Positions 1 to 9,231 of a stretch of DNA of 64,000 nt are shown piece after piece (the first letter of the stretch is position 1; the number at the start of each line of letters is the position of its first letter). The notes below the pieces were generated by a model. That model was not told where the DNA came from. It worked only from the letters and a program-made list of their open reading frames with translations, and did not search any database. The DNA lies in assembly GCF_009708175.1 (NCBI RefSeq), contig NZ_WMBB01000011.1, forward strand, positions 186,001-250,000. The letters are read 5' to 3'. Position numbers and translations under genes: made by a program. This DNA comes from Nocardia aurantiaca. GTDB taxonomy: Bacteria; Actinomycetota; Actinomycetes; Mycobacteriales; Mycobacteriaceae.

Positions 1-1
1 C

Positions 2-865
2 GACCAACTGCGCGCCCTGGACGCCGTCATCAGCGAGGGCACCTTCGACGCCGCCGCCCGCAAGCTCAGCGTGACACCCTCGGCAATCAGCCAGCGCATC
101 AAGGCGCTGGAGGACGCGGCGGGCCGCATCCTGGTGCAGCGCACCAAACCGGTACGGCCCACCGAATCCGGGCTGACGGTGCTGCGGCTGGCGCGCCAGA
201 TCCAACTGCTCACCGGCGACACCGCGCGCGAACTCGGCGACGTGCACCAGCCCGGCGACGGCCCGGTGGTCATACCCATTGCCGTCAATGCCGATTCGCT
301 GCAGACATGGGTCATCCCCGCGCTCGGCCGCGCGGCCGCCGGGGTGTCGTTCGAGATCCACCGCGAGGACGAAGAGCACACCACCCGCCTTCTGCGCGAC
401 GGCACCGTCATGGCCGCCATCACCTCCACCGCCGCACCGGTGCAGGGTTGCACGGTGCGTCGCCTGGGGGCCATGCGCTATCGCCCGATGGCACAACCCG
501 AATTCGCGCGCACCTGGTTTCCCGACGGGGCGAATGCCAAGTCGTTCGCACACGCACCCGTGGTGCTCTTCGACCGCAAGGACGACCTGCAGTTCCGACT
601 CATGCGGCATTACACCCGCAAGCCCGTGGACCCGCCCCGGCATTACATCCCGTCCTCGGCCGGGTTCCATGACGCGGTGCGGGTCGGCATGGGCTGGGGC
701 ATGATCCCGGACCTCATGATTCACCCCGAGGACGCGCTGGTTCCGCTGGATGAGAAGGTATTCGTGGATATCCCGCTGTACTGGCAACAATGGCGACTGG
801 ATTCGCCCGCGCTCACCCTCGTCGCGGCCACGATCGCCGAAGCCGCCGAGCACGCGCTGCTATGA
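2..865 (+). CDS. LysR-family regulator, ArgP/LysG type (5' end outside window)
   Basis: The frame is already open at base 2, where codons read DQLRALDAVISEGTFDAAARK, the first helix region of a LysR winged helix-turn-helix. The GTG at 71 lies inside that domain, so the real start is off the left edge. The recognition helix region (SVTPSAISQRIKALE) and the following RILVQR segment match the ArgP/IciA/LysG branch, which controls basic amino-acid export or metabolism. The rest is the periplasmic-binding-protein-like effector domain. In this branch the regulated lysE-type exporter usually lies divergently, which here would be outside the window. Confident as LysR; moderate for the subgroup. Confidence 0.88.
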   Translation, partial: DQLRALDAVISEGTFDAAARKLSVTPSAISQRIKALEDAAGRILVQRTKPVRPTESGLTVLRLARQIQLLTGDTARELGDVHQPGDGPVVIPIAVNADSLQTWVIPALGRAAAGVSFEIHREDEEHTTRLLRDGTVMAAITSTAAPVQGCTVRRLGAMRYRPMAQPEFARTWFPDGANAKSFAHAPVVLFDRKDDLQFRLMRHYTRKPVDPPRHYIPSSAGFHDAVRVGMGWGMIPDLMIHPEDALVPLDEKVFVDIPLYWQQWRLDSPALTLVAATIAEAAEHALL

Positions 866-987
866 AACGCAATAGGTTGTGATCGGCCACAAGGAGATTC
901 GTTTTCCGTGTCACGGGGTAATAGATGACGTGGGCGGGGCCGGGTGCCATAGTCGAAGGCATTGCGGTTAGCCAGGAAGGAATTTCG

Positions 988-2073
988 TTGTCCCAAACTG
1001 TGCGGGGCGTCATCGCACGCTCGAAGAACGCCCCGGTGGAAGTCACCGACATCGTGATCCCGGACCCGGGTCCGGGAGAGGCCGTGGTGCGGGTGCAGGC
1101 CTGCGGGGTCTGCCACACCGACCTGCACTACCGCGAGGGCGGCATCAACGACGAATTCCCCTTCTTACTCGGGCACGAGGCCGCCGGCATCGTGGAATCG
1201 GTGGGCGAGGGCGTCACCGATGTGGAGCCCGGGGATTTCGTCATTGTGAATTGGCGGGCGGTCTGCGGCTCCTGTCGCGCCTGCCGCAAGGGCAAGCCCT
1301 GGTACTGCTTCTCGACCTTCAACGCGGCACAGCCGATGACGCTCACCGACGGCACCCCGCTCACTCCGGCCCTGGGCATCGGCGCCTTCGCCGAGAAGAC
1401 GCTGGTGCATGCCGGGCAATGCACCAAGGTGGATCCGAGCGTCTCCCCCGCCGCCGCGGGTCTGCTGGGTTGCGGTGTCATGGCCGGACTGGGCGCGGCC
1501 ATCAATACCGGTGGCGTGAGCCGCGGCGACTCGGTCGCCGTCATCGGCTGCGGCGGCGTCGGCAATGCCGCCATCGCGGGCGCCAAGCTGGCGGGCGCGA
1601 CCACCATCATCGCCGTCGATATCGACGAGCGGAAACTGGAGTGGGCCACCGGATTCGGGGCCACCCACACCGTCAACGCCGCCAAAGAGGACGCGGTGGA
1701 ACGGGTTCAGGAACTCACCGACAGCTTCGGCGCGGATGTGGTGATCGACGCCGTGGGCCGCCCGGAAACCTGGAAGCAGGCCTTCTATGCGCGCGATCTG
1801 GCGGGCACCGTGGTGCTGGTCGGCGTGCCGACGCCGGACATGACCCTCGAGATGCCGCTCATCGACTTCTTCTCGCGCGGTGGATCGCTGAAGTCCTCGT
1901 GGTACGGCGACTGCCTGCCCTCGCGCGACTTCCCCTACCTGATCGAGCTCTACCAGCAGGGCCGGCTGGACCTGGACGGGTTCGTGTCCGAGACCATCGC
2001 ACTCGACGAGGTCGAGGCGGCCTTCACCAAGATGCACCACGGTGACGTGCTGCGATCGGTGGTGGTGTTCTGA
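988..2073 (+). CDS. mscR: S-(hydroxymethyl)mycothiol dehydrogenase (mycothiol-dependent formaldehyde dehydrogenase)
   Basis: Zinc-dependent medium-chain alcohol dehydrogenase that oxidises the formaldehyde-mycothiol adduct with NAD+; the mycobacterial enzyme also reduces S-nitrosomycothiol. Near the N terminus there is CGVCHTD, the catalytic zinc ligand region, then GHEAAG, then a structural-zinc cluster CGSCRACRKGKPWYC; the Rossmann motif GCGGVGNAA lies near mid-protein. The TTG at 988 is preferred over an ATG at 925 because AGGAAGGA precedes it by about 7 bases and the resulting MSQTVRGVIAR start fits the family. The stop overlaps the next gene start (TGATG), and the MBL protein that follows is the known mycobacterial neighbour. 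This supports thiol-dependent formaldehyde and NO detoxification. Confidence 0.92.
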   Translation: MSQTVRGVIARSKNAPVEVTDIVIPDPGPGEAVVRVQACGVCHTDLHYREGGINDEFPFLLGHEAAGIVESVGEGVTDVEPGDFVIVNWRAVCGSCRACRKGKPWYCFSTFNAAQPMTLTDGTPLTPALGIGAFAEKTLVHAGQCTKVDPSVSPAAAGLLGCGVMAGLGAAINTGGVSRGDSVAVIGCGGVGNAAIAGAKLAGATTIIAVDIDERKLEWATGFGATHTVNAAKEDAVERVQELTDSFGADVVIDAVGRPETWKQAFYARDLAGTVVLVGVPTPDMTLEMPLIDFFSRGGSLKSSWYGDCLPSRDFPYLIELYQQGRLDLDGFVSETIALDEVEAAFTKMHHGDVLRSVVVF

Positions 2074-2699
2074 TGGCGCACATCGACCACACCGTCACCG
2101 TCGGCACCTTCACCCTCGACAACGAGACCTTCGACGTCGACAACAATGTCTGGGTGGTGGGCGACGACCTGGAGTGCGTCGTCATCGACGCGCCGCACGA
2201 TGTCGCCGCCATCCTGGATGCCATCGGCACCCGCGAGGTCAAGGCCATCCTGCTCACTCACGCGCACGACGACCACGTGCGCGTCGCACCCGAATTGTCC
2301 AGGGCCACCGGCGCTCCCGTGCTCATGCACCCGGACGACCTGGTGCTGTGGCAGCTCACCCACCCCGGAACCAGCCCCGACGGCGAGCTGACGGACAAGC
2401 AGGTGATCGAGGTCGGCGGGACCGAGCTGCACGTGCTGCACACCCCGGGCCACGCGCCGGGGGCGGTCTGCTTCTACTCCCCCGATCTGGGCGTGGTCTT
2501 CACCGGCGACACCCTGTTCCATGGCGGTCCGGGCGCCACCGGGCGGTCCTACTCCGACTACGGCACCATTGTCGAGTCGATCGCCGACCGGCTGCTCGGC
2601 CTCCCGCCGGAGACCCTGGTGCACACCGGCCACGGCGAATCCACCACCATCGGCGCGGAATCCCCGCAACTCGAGGAATGGCGCGGGCGCGGTGACTGA
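2073..2699 (+). CDS. MBL-fold metallo-hydrolase paired with mscR
   Basis: Metallo-beta-lactamase-fold hydrolase of 208 residues. The metal-binding motif THAHDDH (residues about 67-73) is complete, followed by HTPGHAPG and GDTLF, which supply the other histidine and aspartate ligands, and a C-terminal HTGHG. Glyoxalase-II-like enzymes of this type hydrolyse thioesters. The ATG shares one base with the mscR stop, so the two are translationally coupled. The same pair occurs in mycobacteria. By inference it hydrolyses the S-formyl-mycothiol product of MscR or a related mycothiol thioester; the substrate is not shown by the sequence. A strong hairpin follows. Confidence 0.88.
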   Translation: MAHIDHTVTVGTFTLDNETFDVDNNVWVVGDDLECVVIDAPHDVAAILDAIGTREVKAILLTHAHDDHVRVAPELSRATGAPVLMHPDDLVLWQLTHPGTSPDGELTDKQVIEVGGTELHVLHTPGHAPGAVCFYSPDLGVVFTGDTLFHGGPGATGRSYSDYGTIVESIADRLLGLPPETLVHTGHGESTTIGAESPQLEEWRGRGD

Positions 2700-2713
2700 C
2701 CGATAGACGCCGA

Positions 2714-2742
2714 TCCGGTCCGGCGCGATGCTCCGGACCGGA
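2714..2742 (+). terminator. Hairpin terminator after mscR-MBL operon
   Basis: Perfect 10-bp inverted repeat TCCGGTCCGG / CCGGACCGGA with a 9-base loop, 15 bases after the stop. There is no clear T run, as is common in actinomycetes. Confidence 0.7.
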
Positions 2743-2864
2743 CACCTGTCAAGGTCTCTAATTCACCCCCCAATGCGGCGTGCCAGCGCCGGACACGCAG
2801 GCTTCGCCAGTTTCGCACTCTCATTTTCAAGATTTTCTCGGCAATCCCGCGCCTAGAGTTGTCC

Positions 2865-3404
2865 ATGAGAAAACTGACAGCCGCTCTGGCTTTGACGTTG
2901 GTGCCGATCCTCGCTGTGGGATGTTCCTCGTCCGGCTCCAGCTCGGTGAGCAAGAGCGACGTGCAGACCAAGGCCGGCAGCTTCTACAAGGACAAGTCGC
3001 ACGAGGACGCGAAGACCGTGTCCTGCGACGGAAGTCTGCCCGCCAAGGTGGACGCTGCCCAGACCTGTACCGCCACCGCGGCGGACGGGCAGACGTGGGC
3101 CATCAACGCGAAGGTCACCAAGGTGGACGGCAATGACGTCTACTACGACCTGAGCATCACCGACGCCTTCGTCGCACCCGACGACGTAGCCTCGAGCGTC
3201 TCGAACTTCTATCAGCAGAAGGTGGGCATGGCTCCGCAGTCCTCCACCTGCAACGGTCTGCTACGCGGCGCCACCAGCTCGACCATCCGCTGCGTGGTGA
3301 CCGAGGCCGACGGCACCCGCTGGGGTGTCACCGCCAAGACCACGAATGTGGAGGGCTCGAAGGTCAACTACGACATGATCGTGGACGAGCAGCCGATGCC
3401 GTAA
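2865..3404 (+). CDS. Lipoprotein with two DUF4333 domains
   Basis: Exported lipoprotein of about 179 residues. It opens MRKLTAALALTLVPILAVGC, a lipoprotein signal with lipobox LAVGC, then a Ser-rich linker. Two DUF4333-like units follow, each with a pair of cysteines (SCDGSLP...QTCTAT and TCNGLLR...IRCVVT) and a W-containing strand (GQTWAINAK, TRWGVTAK), so the domain is duplicated inside one protein. DUF4333 is common in mycolic-acid actinobacteria and has no assigned function. The ATG at 2865 fits the signal peptide better than the TTG at 2859. No operon partner. Confidence 0.8.
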   Translation: MRKLTAALALTLVPILAVGCSSSGSSSVSKSDVQTKAGSFYKDKSHEDAKTVSCDGSLPAKVDAAQTCTATAADGQTWAINAKVTKVDGNDVYYDLSITDAFVAPDDVASSVSNFYQQKVGMAPQSSTCNGLLRGATSSTIRCVVTEADGTRWGVTAKTTNVEGSKVNYDMIVDEQPMP

Positions 3405-3504
3405 TCCCAGATACTGGACGGGTGTTCAGGCTGGAATCTGCGGTAGTGACCGTGGTGTGTTTCAATACGGCGGTTTCCAGCTTCACCCCAGGGGGATTCT
3501 CGGC

Positions 3505-4362
3505 TTGTCCACGCCCGAATCATCGTTCGGCACAACCCGATCCGTGCCGGGCCCGAATCGTCCCGCGCCGGATCCGGCCCAGTTCGCCACCGCCAATGGC
3601 GTCTACTGCCTGTACTGCGGGTCCACTCCCGCCATCGACCTCGACTTCCGCGCCCACTGCGCCGTCATCATCCTGATGTGGTTCCGGAAGCAGCCCGGGC
3701 CCTACTGCCGCCCGTGCGGCCTGGCCGCCTTCCGGAAGATGACCGGCGACAGCCTGATTCAGGGTTGGTGGGGGCCGCTGTCGTTCGCTCTCTTCAACCC
3801 GATCACTGTCCTCGCGAACCTGGTGAATCGGGCGCGCTTGGCGCAGTTGCCGCCGCCGATTCCGGGTGCGCCGACCCTGCCGATGGATCCGGGCACACCG
3901 CTGTTCGTCCGGCCGCAGATCCTCGGTCTGCTGGTCCCGATCGTGCTGGTGGGGTGGCTGGTCAGCAGCGGCGGAAACAGTTCGAGTTCGGCCGATCTCG
4001 ATAAAAACCGCTATCTGGACGCGCCGGCGACGACCTACCCACTCAACATCGCCCCGGTCGCACCGTCGATCCCGGTCACGCCGACGACGCCCGCGGTTCG
4101 CGACGCCGAGTCGGCCATCGTCGGAGACTGCGTGCGCGATAAGAACGGCGACATCGCCAAGGACGACCACCCTGCGGTCGAGGCGGTGCCGTGCAGCGAT
4201 CCGCGCGCCCAGGCGACGGTGCTGGCCAAGCCGTTGGGGCCGACCGGGGACGCCGAGTGCGACAGCGAGTACCCGAACACCGACGTGATCATCACGCACG
4301 CGACCGGTCATGCCGGCGATCCGGAAATCGAGGACTTCGCGCTCTGTCTGGTGTTGAAGTAG
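3505..4362 (+). CDS. Membrane protein with N-terminal Cys pairs and LppU-like C-terminal domain
   Basis: The N-terminal third holds CLYCG and YCRPCG, which look like a zinc ribbon, beside a hydrophobic stretch (HCAVIILMW) and a second membrane segment (ILGLLVPIVLVGWLV) at about residues 145-160. After a Thr/Pro-rich linker comes a domain beginning GDCVRDKNGD with later cysteines (VPCSD, AECDSEY, ALCLVLK), as in LppU/SCO3897-family extracytoplasmic domains. The TTG at 3505 is chosen because AGGGGGA sits about 7 bases upstream; a GTG at 3457 is the alternative. Function unknown. It converges on the next gene across a shared hairpin. Confidence 0.68.
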   Translation: MSTPESSFGTTRSVPGPNRPAPDPAQFATANGVYCLYCGSTPAIDLDFRAHCAVIILMWFRKQPGPYCRPCGLAAFRKMTGDSLIQGWWGPLSFALFNPITVLANLVNRARLAQLPPPIPGAPTLPMDPGTPLFVRPQILGLLVPIVLVGWLVSSGGNSSSSADLDKNRYLDAPATTYPLNIAPVAPSIPVTPTTPAVRDAESAIVGDCVRDKNGDIAKDDHPAVEAVPCSDPRAQATVLAKPLGPTGDAECDSEYPNTDVIITHATGHAGDPEIEDFALCLVLK

Positions 4363-4389
4363 CCCGGCCACGCCGCTGAACCGGGCTAC
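4359..4389. terminator. Bidirectional terminator between convergent genes
   Basis: Perfect 9-bp inverted repeat GTAGCCCGG / CCGGGCTAC with a 13-base loop. It overlaps the stop codons of both the plus-strand LppU-like gene and the minus-strand ligase gene. Confidence 0.68.
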
Positions 4390-5474
4390 CGGCAGGTGTA
4401 CAGCGTGGCCTCCGCGAGTTCACCCACCACGTCGGAGAGGTCGCCGCGGGCGTGAAACGCGTCGAGTTGCCGGCGCGCCCCATTGCCGCGGGCCAGCAAC
4501 GCGGCCACGGTATCGGTGACGAAGCCGAGGTCGTCCAGCTGTTCCAGAGCGGGCCGGATGCGGTCGATGAGCCGGGTCAGCAGATCCTCCACCGGGACTG
4601 TGCGTCCGTCGAGGGGATCGATGGCCGCCCCGTCGATGCCCTCGCGGGCCGCTTTCCAATATGCCGCGCGCAGTGTGTCCTCCGCGACGCGCGGCGCGGA
4701 ATCGGTTGCGCGAGCGGTCATTGCGCTCGCGCGCACCAGGCTGGCCAGCAGCGCCGACTCCTCCACGGTGGCGGGCACGTCGCTGACCCGCACCTCCACC
4801 GTCGGAAAGGTGCTGGAGGGCCGCACGTCCCAATAGACCATCTTGCGGTCCAGGATGACGCCCAGCGACAGCATGGACTCCACGGCCGCCTCGAACTCGC
4901 CGACCGAGCCGAAGTACGGCGGCGGTCCGGCGCTGGGCCAGCGCCGCCACAGAATATTGCGCCAGCTGTGGTAGCCGGTTTCGACGCCGCGGTAGATGGC
5001 CGAGTTGGCGGTGAGCGCCAGCAGCAGCGGCAGCCAGGGCCGCAGGAAGTTGCTCACCTGCAGCGCGGCGGCCCGGTCCGGCACCGCCACGTGCACGTGG
5101 CAGCCGCACAGGCCCTGTTCGTACGCCAGCCGGCCGAAGCTCTCTGCGATCCGGCGATAGCGCGGGGTGGCGGTGATGGAGAGTTCTTCCGGGACGGTCG
5201 GCGGCACCGCCGCGGCGAGCAGCAGCGCATCGTTCTTCTCCGCGCAGGCCGCGGCGCCGCGCCGCAATTCCCGCAGTTCCCGAAGCAGATCACCGGTGTT
5301 CGTGTGCACGCGCGTGCTGGTTTCCACCTGGCACCGCATTATTTCCAATTGCAGATCCATGCCGAAATCCGCTGCGGTCCGTACGACGTCGGCATTTCTG
5401 CCGATCGGCGCGCCACTGAGCGGATCCACGAGGAGAAACTCCTCTTCGACACCAATGGTCGGCGGGGCTTCCAC
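4386..5474 (-). CDS. Carboxylate-amine ligase, GCS2/YbdK family
   Basis: ATP-dependent glutamate-cysteine-ligase-like enzyme, 362 residues, the usual size for the GCS2 family. The N-terminal GVEEEFLLVD is the diagnostic metal/ATP-binding strand. Further conserved parts are the ETSTRVHTN segment, GCHVHVAVPD (metal and substrate binding) and VEVRVSDVP. The actinomycete members include EgtA, which makes gamma-glutamylcysteine for ergothioneine, but no egt genes are nearby, so a generic carboxylate-amine ligase call is safer. The GTG start has GAGGT about 11 bases upstream. Confidence 0.8.
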   Translation of the reverse strand: MEAPPTIGVEEEFLLVDPLSGAPIGRNADVVRTAADFGMDLQLEIMRCQVETSTRVHTNTGDLLRELRELRRGAAACAEKNDALLLAAAVPPTVPEELSITATPRYRRIAESFGRLAYEQGLCGCHVHVAVPDRAAALQVSNFLRPWLPLLLALTANSAIYRGVETGYHSWRNILWRRWPSAGPPPYFGSVGEFEAAVESMLSLGVILDRKMVYWDVRPSSTFPTVEVRVSDVPATVEESALLASLVRASAMTARATDSAPRVAEDTLRAAYWKAAREGIDGAAIDPLDGRTVPVEDLLTRLIDRIRPALEQLDDLGFVTDTVAALLARGNGARRQLDAFHARGDLSDVVGELAEATLYTCR

Positions 5475-5756
5475 TCATCATGTGTACCTCATCGATGGCC
5501 CCCGACACATGCCGGAGTGGTCTCTCCGGATCGAACCCTGCCGCCGGACGCCGCCCGAACGGTCACTCGGACCGCCAGCGGCCGCATCTACGGCTTCGCC
5601 CCCTCCGACCAGGACGGTTGGTACAGCGGATGTCGGCGCGAAGGATCCCCGCGTCGGCGCCACCGGGCGGGACGCGGGCCTGTGCAACATCATCGGCAAT
5701 GGGGTGGCGATCCGGGCCCTGCGTCCTGGACCGAGCTGTCGGTGGGGTGGCTCAGA

Positions 5757-6101
5757 ATGGCGGATATGGCATACGACGAGGAACTTCCGGACCGGATTCG
5801 GGATGTGCTCGGGCCCGAGTTGGTGAACGTGGTCGAGAAGAAGATGTTCGGTGGACTGGCGTTTCTGGTGGGCGGCAATATGGCCGTGGCGGCCAGCGGC
5901 AAGGGTGGGCTGCTGGTGCGCACCGATCCCGATACGTCAGGTTCGCTGGTGAAGGCGGGCTCGGTCGAACCGATGGAGATGGGGAGCACGACGATGAACG
6001 GGTGGCTGCGGGTGACCAGCGCGACCGTGGCCGATGAGGACGCGCTCGACGAGTGGGTGCGGCGCGGAATCGAGTTCGCGAAGACGCTGCCGCCCAAGTA
6101 G
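5757..6101 (+). CDS. TfoX/Sxy N-terminal domain protein
   Basis: Small protein of 114 residues matching the TfoX N-terminal domain alone: YDEELPDRIRDVLG, then KKMFGGLAFLVGGNMAVA, the hallmark glycine-rich hairpin, and a C-terminal WVRRGIEFAKTLP. Single-domain versions are common in actinobacteria and have no proven role; the competence role of TfoX in Proteobacteria should not be carried over. The start at 5757 has a GGTGG-type ribosome site; an ATG at 5766 (MAYDEEL) is equally acceptable from family comparison. It stands alone. Confidence 0.78.
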   Translation: MADMAYDEELPDRIRDVLGPELVNVVEKKMFGGLAFLVGGNMAVAASGKGGLLVRTDPDTSGSLVKAGSVEPMEMGSTTMNGWLRVTSATVADEDALDEWVRRGIEFAKTLPPK

Positions 6102-6252
6102 GGCATATGGTGTGCGTCTGGGCACAGCATATGCCCGGCTGTGGCTCAGCACACTGAATCACCAGCTGCCGCAAGGGGTTTGTCGATTTCTGTCATCCCT
6201 TCTTTACACCGCACCACAGTTACGGAAACCTGTGTCGCGGATTGTGGTTTCC

Positions 6253-7059
6253 ATGAGGCAACCCGAGATTCATGCGCTGGCATGTGAAGTGTGCGGTCGT
6301 CTGCCCCACCCGAAACGCACCCGCATGGCGCTGGCCAAGCTCGCCGCGGTGTTCCCGGTCGAGCTGGCCCTGCACGCCCTGGTCATCCACCTCGAACTGC
6401 CCTATATGGCGATGGTGTCGATGCTCGCCGTCACCGCCACCATTCTCGTCATCTGGGTGGTCGAGCCGGGGGCCATGCGCTATCTGGCCCGCTGGCTGCA
6501 CGCTCCGGAGCTGCGGCGCCGCCACCGTCTCGACAGCGCCGAGCGACTCTGGCGCATCCGGGTGCGGCTGGACGACAAGCCCGGCCGCCTGGAACTGCTG
6601 GCCAAGCAGTTGGCCGATCGGCAGGCCAATATCCTCGCCGTGCACGTACACCACTTGGAGAACGGCGTGCTGGACGAGCTGGTCGTCTCGACACCGTCCG
6701 GGATCGGACAGCAGCGGCTGACCCACGCCATCTCCCGCGCGGGCGGGATCACGGTCGGCATCTGGCCCGCGTCGGCGCTGACCCTCGTCGACGGCCAGAC
6801 GCGAGCGCTGGGGCTGGCCGCGCGGGTGGCCGCCGATCCCGCCGAACTGCCGCTGGCTATCGCTGAACTGCTTGGCGCGCAATATGTCCCGGCTCCGGAC
6901 CCGGCCCGGGTACCAGGCGGCACCCTGCTCGAGATCGATTCGTCCACCGACCTCGGGGCAATGACCTTCCTGCGCACCGGGGAGCCGTTCACGCCCGCCG
7001 AAGTCGCCCGCGCGTACCGGCTCACCGATCTGGCCCTCGTGGCCGCCCGGCAACCCTGA
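6253..7059 (+). CDS. Membrane-anchored ACT-domain protein
   Basis: A protein of 268 residues. After an N-terminal CEVCGR segment two hydrophobic helices (about residues 30-75) place it in the membrane, followed by a basic cytoplasmic stretch. Residues about 100-150 form an ACT-type ligand-binding domain (WRIRVRLDDKPGRLELLAK, with the DKPGRL turn typical of ACT). A second, weaker ACT-like or regulatory domain fills the C terminus. ACT domains usually bind amino acids, so this is plausibly a membrane-associated amino-acid sensor, but no partner gene is adjacent. The ATG at 6253 starts just before the conserved part. Confidence 0.66.
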   Translation: MRQPEIHALACEVCGRLPHPKRTRMALAKLAAVFPVELALHALVIHLELPYMAMVSMLAVTATILVIWVVEPGAMRYLARWLHAPELRRRHRLDSAERLWRIRVRLDDKPGRLELLAKQLADRQANILAVHVHHLENGVLDELVVSTPSGIGQQRLTHAISRAGGITVGIWPASALTLVDGQTRALGLAARVAADPAELPLAIAELLGAQYVPAPDPARVPGGTLLEIDSSTDLGAMTFLRTGEPFTPAEVARAYRLTDLALVAARQP

Positions 7060-7207
7060 CGCGGCGGGCCGGCGGATTCCCTTCGCGTATCTCACTATTC
7101 AGGACGATGTACTGATCCGTACAGTTTTCCGTACCGCATAGTTTCACTCCGTGGCAGACTCGCTGGTGCGCATTCGATCGAAACGCGCGGTAGGGGTTGG
7201 TTGATCG

Positions 7208-8659
7208 ATGAGTTCTCGGCGACACGGTGCTCGGCGGGGGGATGCGGACACGGGCGGGAATCCGCCCGCCCGCAAGGCGATTCGCAGTGCGAAGCTGGCG
7301 GCCGTGCCGCTGGCCTTCGCGGGACGGCAGGTCGCCGGGGCGAGCAAGCGAGCGCAGGGGCGACCGGCGGGCGAGATCGATCGCGAGATCCAGCTGCGCA
7401 CCGCTGAGCACATGGCCGAGGTGCTCGGCGAGCTGAAGGGTTGCGCCGCCAAGCTGGGCCAGGTCCTGGGCATCTACGAGCTGGCGCTGCCACCGGAGCT
7501 GGCCGAGCCGTACCGCATCGCGCTGGGCCGCCTGCAGGACGCCGCGCCGCCCATGCTGCCGCGCACAGTGCACGCCGTGCTGGCGGCGTCGTTCGGACCG
7601 GACTGGCGCGACAATTTCCGCGAGTTCGACGACCGACGCGCCGCCTCGGCCACCATCGGCCAGGTGCACCGCGCGATCTGGCATGACGGCCGGGCGGTGG
7701 CGGTGAAGGTCATGTACCCGGGCGCTCGCGCCGCGGTGGACAGCGATCTGCGACAGCTGCGCGGACTGGCCTGGCTGACACCGGTCTTCGCCCCGCACAC
7801 CGATGGCCGCGCGGTGGTGGACGAACTGGCCGAATGCCTGCGTATGGAACTCGACTTCGAGGCCGAAGCACGGAGTCAGCGCCGCTTCGCCGATGCCTAT
7901 GCCGACGATCCGGATTTCCGGGTGCCACAGGTGGTGGCGCAGCGTGGGGACGTGATCGTCGGGGAGTGGCTGGACGGAATTCCCCTGTCCCACTTGATCG
8001 CCGCGGGCGCGCAGGACGAGCGAAACCGGGTGGGCATGCTCGCAGTGCGGTTCTTCTGGTCTTCCGCGCCGCGCTCGGGATTGCTCTACGGAGATCCGCA
8101 TCCGGGCAATTTCCGGGTGCTGCCCGACGGCCGTCTGGGTGTGGTGGATTTCGGGGCGTGCCCGGCGTGGCCGCCCGCCCAGTTCCCGGCGCTGGTGCAC
8201 GACCTGGCCGACGCGCTCATCAATGGCGGCCCGGCCGACCTGGACCTGGTCACGCGGCAGCACGGTTTCACCGACGACCAGCGCGGCCTGGACAGCGCGG
8301 GGCTGGCCGAGAAGCTGCTGCCGTTCACCGAGCTGCTGCGGCACGAGACCTTCCGGCTGGATACCGAGTGGCTGCGCGGGCGCACGCTGGACACCATGAG
8401 CCCCAAGCTGAGCAATGCCTACCGACAACTGGGCATCCCGGCGTATCTGATGCCGTTCCAGCGGGCGCTGGTCACCTTGCTCGGGCTGATCGCGCAGCTG
8501 GGCACGACCGGGCCGATGCGTGATGAGATCCTGCGCTGGTCACCGGAATTGAGTGCGGTGATGGACCGGTACCGAACGCGCACCGGGCAGCCGACGGACC
8601 TGAATGTCGTGCGCCTGCGCCGGGTAGGCGCGGCGGCCACGGGCTTCGCCGCGGGCTGA
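7208..8659 (+). CDS. UbiB/ABC1 (AarF) atypical kinase family protein
   Basis: A 483-residue member of the UbiB/COQ8 family. It has the family KxGQ motif (CAAKLGQVL), the alanine-rich ATP loop (AASATIGQVHRA), the invariant lysine in VAVKVMYPG, the catalytic GDPHPGNF and the metal-binding VVDFGA. UbiB-type proteins are atypical kinases/ATPases linked to isoprenoid-lipid metabolism; actinomycetes using menaquinone carry several with unclear substrates. The N terminus is basic and poorly conserved. Transcribed alone and ended by a hairpin. Confidence 0.87.
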   Translation: MSSRRHGARRGDADTGGNPPARKAIRSAKLAAVPLAFAGRQVAGASKRAQGRPAGEIDREIQLRTAEHMAEVLGELKGCAAKLGQVLGIYELALPPELAEPYRIALGRLQDAAPPMLPRTVHAVLAASFGPDWRDNFREFDDRRAASATIGQVHRAIWHDGRAVAVKVMYPGARAAVDSDLRQLRGLAWLTPVFAPHTDGRAVVDELAECLRMELDFEAEARSQRRFADAYADDPDFRVPQVVAQRGDVIVGEWLDGIPLSHLIAAGAQDERNRVGMLAVRFFWSSAPRSGLLYGDPHPGNFRVLPDGRLGVVDFGACPAWPPAQFPALVHDLADALINGGPADLDLVTRQHGFTDDQRGLDSAGLAEKLLPFTELLRHETFRLDTEWLRGRTLDTMSPKLSNAYRQLGIPAYLMPFQRALVTLLGLIAQLGTTGPMRDEILRWSPELSAVMDRYRTRTGQPTDLNVVRLRRVGAAATGFAAG

Positions 8660-8676
8660 GGCCGCGAGGCGGCCTC
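8658..8676 (+). terminator. Hairpin terminator after UbiB-like gene
   Basis: Perfect 8-bp inverted repeat GAGGCCGC / GCGGCCTC with a 3-base loop, starting inside the stop codon. Confidence 0.6.
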
Positions 8677-8791
8677 GGACCGGGGTCGGATCACCGGCGC
8701 CCACGGACCTTGATCACTGTCCCAGACAAAATTACCCTGGTGAGATAGGCGCAGCGCAGCGCCGGAGTCTGTCCGGAAAGTCCCGACCGTC

Positions 8792-9231
8792 GTGACCACT
8801 GCATCCAAAGACATCCCCGCACCGACGCTTTCGGCGCCGGATCACTCGGTCGCCGTCATCGGCGCGGGTCCGGGCGGCATTGCCGCGGGAGTCACGCTGA
8901 AGCGAGCGGGAGGACGCGATCTCGTAGTGCTGGTGCGTGCCGAGAAGGTCGGCGGCAGGTGGCGCGACAATGGTCGTCCGGAGCTGGAAGTCGATATTCC
9001 GTCGCTCGCCTACCGGTACTCTTTCGCGCGAAATCCCCATTGGGGCAAGCTGTTCGCGTCGGGGCCGGAGGTGAAGCGGTATCGCGTGGCGGTGGCGCGT
9101 CAGTTCGGATCGTCTCCGAACATCCGGTTCGGGACCACGGTGGTCGGTGAGGAATGGGACCATGACCGGCCTGCTCGAACTTGCCCATCAGGATGGGACG
9201 GTGACGACCGCTCGACAGGGAGGTCGGGCTC
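8792..9231 (+). pseudogene. Decayed flavin-containing monooxygenase (5' remnant)
   Basis: The first about 120 residues are a good FAD-dependent monooxygenase N terminus: VAVIGAGPGGIAAGVTLKRA (FAD dinucleotide fold), VGGRWRDN and VDIPSLAYRYSF. After EEWDHD near 9160 the frame changes: the family's next segment (LLELAHQDGTVTTAR) is encoded in another frame, starting about 9166. The following three quarters of the gene, including the NADPH-binding site, are missing and the acyl-CoA ligase gene begins at 9232. So this is a frameshifted and truncated gene, not a short functional oxidoreductase. Confidence 0.78.

Noticed and set aside
4452..5756. Long N-terminal extension in frame with the TfoX-like protein
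   Set aside because: It runs antisense through the GCS2-type ligase and has no homology-like features; the TfoX domain begins at 5757-5766.
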